Shown here piece by piece: positions 1-5,034 of a stretch of 5,034 bases of DNA. Where the stretch lies: positions 1-5,034 of the forward strand of contig JAEEHZ010000154.1 of the NCBI GenBank assembly GCA_016281115.1, written 5' to 3'. The DNA is from Clostridiaceae bacterium (GTDB lineage: Bacteria; Bacillota; Clostridia; Oscillospirales; Acutalibacteraceae). Position 1 is the stretch's first letter; every line of letters starts with the position of its first letter. The notes under the pieces are model-generated. The model was not told the DNA's origin and searched no databases. It worked only from the letters and a program-made list of their open reading frames with translations. The position numbers and the translations under genes were made by a program.

Positions 1-151
1 CGTGCTTCCAGGATTGACTTGACACACGCGCGCGGCTTGTGCCGCCGTAAACTGCCGTTTTCGGGCTTCCGGTATCGTCACGGTTCACACATGACGGCGG
101 AACCGTCTGTAATACGTGGATGTCGATAAAAAATTTGTTTTTAGTGTTCAT
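1..151 (-). CDS. cas7e: Cas7/Cse4/CasC, Cascade backbone subunit (type I-E), N-terminal 50 codons only
   Basis: The frame opens at ATG (149-151) and runs without a stop to the left edge, so only about 50 residues of a protein normally near 350 residues are present. The visible peptide carries the family's N-terminal signature: FIDIHVL (residues 8-14, first beta strand of the RRM-like fold), PPSCVNRDDTGSPKTA (18-33) and YGGTSRARVSSQSWK (35-49). The same pattern occurs in E. coli CasC (IHVL, SCLNRDD, GG, RVRISSQS). In Cascade about six copies of Cas7 coat the crRNA spacer and hold the RNA-DNA hybrid. The start is supported by an AAGGGG ribosome binding site 8 nt upstream and by alignment of the first beta strand. 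It follows cse2 after a 71-nt spacer, whereas the other genes overlap. The family call is very secure; nothing can be said of the rest of the protein. Confidence 0.95.
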   Translation of the reverse strand, partial: MNTKNKFFIDIHVLQTVPPSCVNRDDTGSPKTAVYGGTSRARVSSQSWKH

Positions 152-222
152 AATAAATACCCCTTACTTTTATTGATCGTTTTTATAGCTTTTACTTTTG
201 GAAATCGCGTTTTAACCTTTGT
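152..222 (-). other. AT-rich intergenic spacer between cse2 and cas7
   Basis: This is the only real intergenic gap in the window: 71 nt between the cse2 TAA and the cas7 ATG. It is markedly richer in A and T than the flanking genes. On the minus strand the octamer AAAAGTAA occurs twice (192-199 and 164-171), the second copy running into the cas7 ribosome binding site. I see no convincing hairpin with a T-tract, so no terminator. I also see no -35/-10 pair with normal spacing; a TATAAA-like element is present but without a well-placed -35. It may serve as a translation leader for a subunit needed in several copies. That is inference. Confidence 0.6.
160..165 (-). promoter_or_regulatory. Ribosome binding site of cas7
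   Basis: AAGGGG on the minus strand lies 8 nt before the cas7 ATG. It is the only purine-rich site near that start. It lies within the non-coding spacer rather than in the preceding gene, so cas7 can be initiated independently of cse2 translation. Confidence 0.75.
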
Positions 223-816
223 TTAAGTAACTTCCGGTGCAGTAATCTTTACCGCCTTTTTTATCCTGCAAAAATCTCTTCCCCAATTCAATTTGACCGA
301 CGAGTTATAATCGGGATGTTGAAAAAGATACAAATCCTTTGCAAGCATTACGTAGTCGAGGGGAATATCCTCGCTTTTCAGAAGAGTGACCAGCCCCCTT
401 AACCGGTTGGAAAGCTCCTCTGTATCCGAGGCTGTTGCCACGGGATAAAATCTGTTTGCTATACGCTGCCTGTCATCCTCCGTTTGAATAAGCCTGTTTG
501 CGGCCGCGCCCAATGATATTCCCTCTTTGTGCATTGGCTGTGTTTTTCTGTCCTTGCCCTGCTGATGCATTGCAAACAGCGTAAGCGCGATATACACCGA
601 CCATTCCGCCGCGCTTATTTTTGTTTTTGTGCCGAGCAGTTCATCGGGCAGGTCAAGCAAAAAGTCGCCCCATATTTGCGGTATTTCTCCCGGAATATGT
701 CCCGCGCCGCGCCTGAGCCTTGCAAACGATGCGCGTGCGGTGTTATCGGGCAACCCGCTTATGAGCCAATTGAGCTTGAGGTGCATAAATCTTATGATCT
801 GATCTGTTGTTCCCAT
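223..816 (-). CDS. cse2: Cse2/CasB, Cascade small subunit (type I-E Cas11)
   Basis: This all-helical small subunit is present as a dimer in Cascade, where it forms the belly and helps hold the target and displaced DNA strands in the R-loop. At 197 residues it is longer than E. coli CasB (160) but normal for the wider family. Recognisable family blocks are RASFARLRRG (28-37, with the basic LRRG turn), the helix EWSVYIALTLFAMHQQG (71-87), SLGAAANRLI (101-110), NRLRGLVTLL (137-146) followed by PLDYVMLAKDLYLF (152-165), and the C-terminal LNWGRDFCR (176-184), matching the family pattern of W followed by a basic residue and an aromatic. The ATG overlaps the cse1 stop by one base (TAATG), and an AGGAGG site lies 7 nt upstream, so translation is probably coupled to cse1. 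The family is highly divergent in sequence, but both the motifs and the context agree. Confidence 0.94.
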   Translation of the reverse strand: MGTTDQIIRFMHLKLNWLISGLPDNTARASFARLRRGAGHIPGEIPQIWGDFLLDLPDELLGTKTKISAAEWSVYIALTLFAMHQQGKDRKTQPMHKEGISLGAAANRLIQTEDDRQRIANRFYPVATASDTEELSNRLRGLVTLLKSEDIPLDYVMLAKDLYLFQHPDYNSSVKLNWGRDFCRIKKAVKITAPEVT

Positions 817-2456
817 TATCTTCCCTCCTGTAATTCTTTCATTTTGCGATAATAATTATTATAAGCCATAGAAGTGGAATAGAAACGTTCATTACCGTTT
901 TTGTCGCTTACCGTTTTACCGACAAAAGCCGCCGGACCGGCATCATCTACCATCTGCTTTGCCAAATCATACGCGATCTTTTCAGACCGTTCTCTCCACA
1001 ACGATATTTTATTTTCTCTTGTTTGGTTGTTATCGCAGGCGTCCAAACCGGCTATCCATTGTCTGAACGGCATATCAATTTTTGAGAAAAAGCTTTCTTT
1101 CGCGGCTGAAAGAACAGGGCTGTCCCACTTTTCGACCTTTTTGGGATCTCCTCCCGACGCCAAGAATAATTCCTTTGCGAGAGTAGACAAAAACCCCGAT
1201 ATTCTGTCGCACCTGTCTATTTCGTCCAGTATGCACATTTGATATATCTCGCCTGCGTTTGACAAGATATTTGCATGGATACACATTGAATCGGCAAATT
1301 GGTCCGTAACGAAAAAGTCTTTGTCACCGTATTGCACGGAAGCAATATTTAAGTTGACCGAGGTGTTTCCGTTAACAATATTCTCCGCCTGTAACAGGTT
1401 ATTCCATCTTACGACACCGGGCATATGCCTGCCTTCTTTGCAGGTGGCGTATGCGGAAAAATCTCTCCACATTTGTTTTGATTTATCGTGACGTTTTGGT
1501 TGATAATCCTTGACATCGCCCTTTTTGTCTTTTATACCTATCCAAACTGTCATCTGCTCTGAAAATGCATTCTCTTTCGGAAAAAAATCTCCGCCGAGCA
1601 AATGAAATCCTGTAACCCGCTGTCCTTCTCTGTCAAGTATGAGCCTTCTTGACTGTAAGGTAAGCAGCTTCGCCGCGTCGTTGGGAAGGGGAATCTCAGT
1701 GCGTTCCTTCTCTCTTGGCTTGTCCAATTCCCATACAGGCGTACAGCTTTCCCAGTTTTCTTCTCCGTCTTTCAGCAACGTAAGATTATACATCAACGTC
1801 TCAAAAAGGTTTTCTCCGCTTATATACACAAAACCGAGTTTTCCGAGCCAGCCTGCTCCGGGAGATGGCAATTTATCGTCGCTTCCGGCTTTGCCTTCTT
1901 TTGTCGGCTTTGCCGAGGTATCGTCAAACGCATTAACATAAAGAAGCCACCTTGCCGCTTCACTGTATGTAAGAATATTTTTTTCCTCGCCTTTTCTGTC
2001 GCCGAAAAGACGTATCTTATTACTGCTTTCCGAAATAGCCCCGTTGAGCTTGTAAGCTTTGTATTCTGTGCCTCTTTTTGCGGCAGGCACCTGAAAAAAC
2101 GGTCTTTCGGGGTGAAAAAGCCAAAACCTTTCCTTATACTTTTCCAAATAATCTTTAACGGGCTTTTCGGGAAATCGCTTTAACTGCCAAAGTTCTTTCC
2201 AGCGGTTAATTGCGTCGTCATAATCTTCAATAGGGTGATCGTTCCCGTCTTTGTCAACCCTTTCAAACACCGCATGAAGCGCCGCAAGCAAAAGCCTCAT
2301 TATCGGCGGATCCTGCGTACAAATATCACCGCAAAGCCCTTTGTATTTATGCGCGTCATCTATTGCCTGAATAAGTGATACTTCCTTTACCCCGCAATCA
2401 TTATCCATCACCTTTATCCACGGCTCATACAACAGGTTAAATTCCTTTTCCTGCAT
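816..2456 (-). CDS. cse1: Cse1/CasA (Cas8e), Cascade large subunit, PAM recognition and Cas3 recruitment
   Basis: Cse1 sits at the crRNA 5' end of Cascade, reads the PAM from the minor groove, starts DNA unwinding and docks Cas3. The protein has 546 residues against 502 in E. coli. Family marks in order: FNLLYEPWIKV (6-16), the helix PPIMRLLLAALHAVF (50-64), FWLFHPERPFFQVP (111-124), a putative L1 loop around 137-153 with N146, GWLGKLGFVYISGENLFETL (202-221), PVWELDKP (240-247), LLTLQSRRLIL (264-274), a lysine-finger-like KDKKGD (309-314) and MWRDFSAYA (329-337). The C-terminal part (about 395-546) is helical and should be the four-helix bundle that contacts Cse2 and Cas3. The ATG is preceded by AAAGGAG at 11 nt, within cas3. 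The start overlaps cas3 by 20 bp and the stop overlaps cse2 by one base. PAM-contact positions may differ from E. coli (see findings). Family assignment is secure; residue correspondences are from memory. Confidence 0.95.
   Translation of the reverse strand: MQEKEFNLLYEPWIKVMDNDCGVKEVSLIQAIDDAHKYKGLCGDICTQDPPIMRLLLAALHAVFERVDKDGNDHPIEDYDDAINRWKELWQLKRFPEKPVKDYLEKYKERFWLFHPERPFFQVPAAKRGTEYKAYKLNGAISESSNKIRLFGDRKGEEKNILTYSEAARWLLYVNAFDDTSAKPTKEGKAGSDDKLPSPGAGWLGKLGFVYISGENLFETLMYNLTLLKDGEENWESCTPVWELDKPREKERTEIPLPNDAAKLLTLQSRRLILDREGQRVTGFHLLGGDFFPKENAFSEQMTVWIGIKDKKGDVKDYQPKRHDKSKQMWRDFSAYATCKEGRHMPGVVRWNNLLQAENIVNGNTSVNLNIASVQYGDKDFFVTDQFADSMCIHANILSNAGEIYQMCILDEIDRCDRISGFLSTLAKELFLASGGDPKKVEKWDSPVLSAAKESFFSKIDMPFRQWIAGLDACDNNQTRENKISLWRERSEKIAYDLAKQMVDDAGPAAFVGKTVSDKNGNERFYSTSMAYNNYYRKMKELQEGR
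824..829 (-). promoter_or_regulatory. Ribosome binding site of cse2
   Basis: A consensus AGGAGG on the minus strand sits 7 nt before the cse2 ATG, inside the last codons of cse1. With the TAATG stop/start overlap it fixes the cse2 start and indicates reinitiation by ribosomes that finish cse1. Confidence 0.85.
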
Positions 2457-5034
2457 ACTGTGTTTCGCTCCTTTCGTAGGTCAGTCCTTCGTTTTTATCA
2501 TATTTTAATTTGTATCCGTTAAGTTCTTTTTCCAACTGTGAATCTAACAGCAAAACAAGCTCACCCTTAAGCCAATGAGAATTTTGCCATTGTGAAAGCA
2601 AGTTTGCATTTTCACGCTCCAGTTCGGCAATTGTTGAATCAAGCTTATCCCCGACACTCAACACAAACGGCAACCTGAGCCGCTGTCGCGCGATCTGTTT
2701 TGCTTCGTCATCGGACGGAACGCTGTCATACCTCAATGTATCCGAAGATATCCACGGAAGAAAACCTGCTTTGCCGTCACCTGCGCTCTGCATAACAAGT
2801 ACCTCAATGGTGGGTTTGATATCGCGCACCTTGGCTTCTCCCGATTTATCGTTTCCGATATCCGTATTGACTATCCCTGTTATGCTGTTTGCCGACTCAC
2901 TTTTCGATTTTTTCGGTTTTTTCAAAAGCCACGCAGACGCATTATTCTCCCGGCGTTTGTTTTCAAGTTCAAAATCATTCCAAGTATCGTCTTCCATACA
3001 GTCTTCCGGTAGTGAATATACTGCTTCTACAAGCTTCGGTATGTCGGTGTTTAGGTCGATTATATCCGGCAGGCTCTCACTTGTTCTTTTCAGCAGCCAT
3101 TCGTGATATATTTTAGAGTCTGTTCTCTTCTTTCCGTTGCCGTCGCACAAATCGCTGTTCAGCACAACACACCTGCGCTCCTGCAAAGGCGAAGGGCGTG
3201 TGCGTGTATGCCTGTGCAATCTGCCTATGCGCTGGAGCAGAAGATCCATCGGACATAAATCGGTATATAAAATATCGAAATCTATATCTAAAGACTGTTC
3301 CAACACCTGCGTACCGACAACGATTAGATCATCTCTCGTTTCCGACGTACTGCGCTTTCCTATGGATTTAATAAGCTCTGATTCTTTAATGGCTCTGTCT
3401 GTTGCAACAAATTGAGAATGAAATAAAATAACCCTTTTATCCGGCAAAGACAACCTTAGAGCATCGGCGATCTGCTGTGCGCGCTTTACGGTGTTGACGA
3501 TTATTCCGGCGCAGCCTCCGCAGCTCAGATCTTGCTTTAAAAGTTTTGTTAAGTCTTCGTCTGTACATTTATTGATATGAACCTTTTTCGGATCGGCACT
3601 CTTATTGATTTTTAAAGATTCAGCGTATACATTTTCACCCTCTGTCCATGTAAGCAGGGGATATCCGCAAACCGAGGGCATAATACCATCTTGCGTTTTA
3701 CTGTTTAAATATGCTTTTATAAGGCTTTCTCTGCGGTTTTTCGGCAAAGTCGCCGACAGCAGGATAACAGGTGTTTTGTATGCGCCCAACCAGGAAAGCA
3801 TCCTCTCCAGATAGCAACTCATATATGCATCGTAAGCGTGACACTCGTCAATTATCACTACCTTTCCGCACAAGCCCAGGTGCCTTAGCATAATATGCTT
3901 CTGTTTAAGAGCCATCATAAGTGCCGAATCTACCGTACCAACCACAAAATCATTAAGCAACGCCTGTTTTCTTCCCGTGAACCATTGGTGTACTATAACA
4001 TTGCAATCTTCGTCTTCATCTATTGCCGATCTGCCGACAAGCCCGGAGTACTCATCATTTAACTCTGCCGCGCTGTGAACAAGACCGATACTGTGAACGC
4101 CGTCACCCGAAACTTTTTCCGACCATTCATGAAGCCGCGAAAAAATACCGTTTGATGTCGCCTGTGTGGGAAGCCCGAAAAATATTCCGCCCGCGCCGTT
4201 CCTCGCTGAGAGTATCTCCGCGGCGGCAAGTGCGGCTTCGGTTTTACCGGTACCCATTTGCGACTCCAGTATCATAATCCCCCCGTCTGTACATGAAGAA
4301 GCTGTTTTAATAACAAGCTTTTGAACATCATTCGGCATAAAACCGAACCTTTCGTAAAACCACCCGGGTTCTCCCGTAAAGCAGGAAGATATCCAACAAT
4401 CCGGGAAATTCAATTTTTCAAAAGCTGCTCTTGCACGATTTGGGTACAGCGATATGTCCCCCTTTTCATCCAATGGCAAAAGAGGGAAATAATTTGTGTT
4501 GCTCGCTATCCAATCAGCCTCTATCAAAAGCCCCGTAATAAGCATTTGTGCCGCAATGTTAAGCCGGGGCATTTGCTGAGTATCGGAATATCCGCTGAGA
4601 GACTCAGCAAATGATATCCAATTTTTTCTCATATTATCCCATAATTCTTCATTTTCACCGTAATAATTACTATGGTGGGAACAAATATATTTTTTATACT
4701 CAACTTTGATCAGCTCATTTGGACACGGCTTTCCGTGATGCGCGCCGACAACGGAGCATATTCCGTCGGGAAATCCTTCTTTTCTCAGGATAACCTCTCC
4801 TGCTAAAGCGTGAGGACTTTTATCACTGTACAAGAAATTTTCGGGTATTCTTATGCCGTTATCTTCAAGCTCGTTTTCATAAAGCGGTATTGAACGTAAA
4901 ATATTTCTCACAAACAAAGGCGTGAATTTTCCTATGTCGTGTAACAGCGCAGCCAACGAACAAGCTTTGCCGAGTTCGTCTTCGTCACGCCCCGTGGCTC
5001 TTATCACCGACGCCCGCACCCTGTCCATCAGCAA
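2437..5034 (-). CDS. cas3: Cas3, HD nuclease and SF2 helicase of type I-E CRISPR (N-terminus cut by window edge)
   Basis: Cas3 is recruited by Cascade after R-loop formation. It nicks the displaced strand and degrades DNA processively with ATP. The frame is open to the right edge; 865 residues are visible. The leading TTG is not a credible start, because the HD motif lies only 32 residues in and the first conserved histidine of the family lies upstream, so perhaps 30-60 residues are missing. HD domain: LHDIGKF with H32/D33, H75 in SPHALAGE, H99/H100 in GAHHGK and D174 in ADWIAS are likely metal ligands. Helicase: Q-motif-like PNDVQ (234-238), Walker A GTGKT (261-265), LPTQATSNGIF (288-298), DECH box (396-399), SAT (427-429), IIVNTVKRAQ (511-520), GTQVLEQSLDIDFD (574-587) and QRIGRLHRH (601-609). 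A charged linker (about 691-740) leads to the C-terminal domain with LPFVLS and a final YDKNEGLTYE (845-854). The stop lies 20 bp inside cse1, which suggests shared transcription. Confidence 0.96.
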   Translation of the reverse strand: MLMDRVRASVIRATGRDEDELGKACSLAALLHDIGKFTPLFVRNILRSIPLYENELEDNGIRIPENFLYSDKSPHALAGEVILRKEGFPDGICSVVGAHHGKPCPNELIKVEYKKYICSHHSNYYGENEELWDNMRKNWISFAESLSGYSDTQQMPRLNIAAQMLITGLLIEADWIASNTNYFPLLPLDEKGDISLYPNRARAAFEKLNFPDCWISSCFTGEPGWFYERFGFMPNDVQKLVIKTASSCTDGGIMILESQMGTGKTEAALAAAEILSARNGAGGIFFGLPTQATSNGIFSRLHEWSEKVSGDGVHSIGLVHSAAELNDEYSGLVGRSAIDEDEDCNVIVHQWFTGRKQALLNDFVVGTVDSALMMALKQKHIMLRHLGLCGKVVIIDECHAYDAYMSCYLERMLSWLGAYKTPVILLSATLPKNRRESLIKAYLNSKTQDGIMPSVCGYPLLTWTEGENVYAESLKINKSADPKKVHINKCTDEDLTKLLKQDLSCGGCAGIIVNTVKRAQQIADALRLSLPDKRVILFHSQFVATDRAIKESELIKSIGKRSTSETRDDLIVVGTQVLEQSLDIDFDILYTDLCPMDLLLQRIGRLHRHTRTRPSPLQERRCVVLNSDLCDGNGKKRTDSKIYHEWLLKRTSESLPDIIDLNTDIPKLVEAVYSLPEDCMEDDTWNDFELENKRRENNASAWLLKKPKKSKSESANSITGIVNTDIGNDKSGEAKVRDIKPTIEVLVMQSAGDGKAGFLPWISSDTLRYDSVPSDDEAKQIARQRLRLPFVLSVGDKLDSTIAELERENANLLSQWQNSHWLKGELVLLLDSQLEKELNGYKLKYDKNEGLTYERSETQYAGKGI
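2468..2474 (-). promoter_or_regulatory. Ribosome binding site of cse1
   Basis: AAAGGAG on the minus strand lies 11 nt before the cse1 ATG, slightly long but acceptable. It is embedded in the 3' end of the cas3 reading frame. It supports the ATG at 2454-2456 as the start, giving the N-terminus that matches the Cse1 family. Confidence 0.75.

Noticed and set aside
31..45. Short GC-rich hairpin GCGGC-TTGT-GCCGC
   Set aside because: The stem is only five pairs, inside cas7 codons for the conserved GGT-SR segment, with no T-tract on either strand; it is not a terminator.
80..106. Inverted repeat ACGGTTC / GAACCGT with a 13-nt loop
   Set aside because: It falls within conserved cas7 coding sequence (the VNRDD and TVPP region) with a long loop and no T-tract, so it is more likely a by-product of codons than a regulatory hairpin.
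529..852. Plus-strand open frame of 107 residues with a start in the cse2 region
   Set aside because: It lies antisense to cse2, has no family resemblance and no ribosome binding site that I can see, and the cse2 frame is clearly the coding one. The other plus-strand frames across cse1 and cas3 are rejected for the same reason.
1075..1284. Minus-strand 69-codon frame inside cse1 in another phase
   Set aside because: It is a shadow of cse1, which has conserved family sequence on both sides. A separate Cas11-like internal product is not needed because cse2 is a separate gene.
1977..1983. A_AAA_AAT slippery heptamer in frame in cse1, which could allow -1 frameshifting
   Set aside because: A -1 shift would meet TGA after a few codons, giving a truncated Cse1 of about 165 residues with no known role. 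There is no evident stimulatory structure, and A-runs at Glu-Lys-Asn codons arise by chance in lysine-rich genes.
1..5034. CRISPR array or repeat units
   Set aside because: No direct repeats of about 28-29 bp with regular spacers are visible; in this gene order the array should lie outside the window, past cas1-cas2.
5026..5034. Taking the TTG or the ATG at the right edge as the cas3 start
   Set aside because: The family's first conserved histidine lies roughly 45 residues before the HD pair, but here HD is at residues 32-33 and the frame is open to the edge, so the true start is outside the window.

Overview
The window holds the front part of a type I-E (Cascade) CRISPR-Cas interference operon, all on the minus strand. 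In transcription order, right to left, the genes are cas3 (HD nuclease-helicase, N-terminus cut by the right edge), cse1/casA (large subunit), cse2/casB (small subunit) and the first 50 codons of cas7/cse4/casC (backbone subunit, cut by the left edge). This is the canonical I-E order. cas5e, cas6e, cas1, cas2 and the repeat-spacer array would be expected beyond position 1, but none of them is visible here and there are no CRISPR repeats in the window.

Layout: 1-151 is the 5' end of cas7. 152-222 is an AT-rich 71-nt spacer. 223-816 is cse2. 816-2456 is cse1, sharing one base with cse2 (TAATG). 2437-5034 is cas3, overlapping cse1 by 20 bp. Coding density is nearly complete. The overlaps and the purine-rich ribosome binding sites point to one polycistronic mRNA with translational coupling. 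The cas7 gene has its own leader-like spacer and binding site.

How the parts work together: Cse1 reads the PAM and recruits Cas3. Cse2 and Cas7 form the belly and backbone of the crRNA-bound Cascade. Cas3 is loaded on the displaced strand, nicks it with its HD domain and degrades DNA while translocating with its SF2 helicase. All helicase motifs, and the HD metal ligands that fall within the window, look intact, so the system appears functional as far as it can be seen.

Organism: moderate GC, AGGAGG-type binding sites, an AT-rich spacer and lysine-rich proteins suggest a Bacillota (Clostridia-like) bacterium. This is a weak inference. I see no mobile element, RNA gene or undescribed system. 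The points worth a second look are the PAM-reading loops of Cse1, where the glutamine wedge seems to be replaced, and the regulatory architecture: cas3 fused into the operon, and a spacer before cas7.
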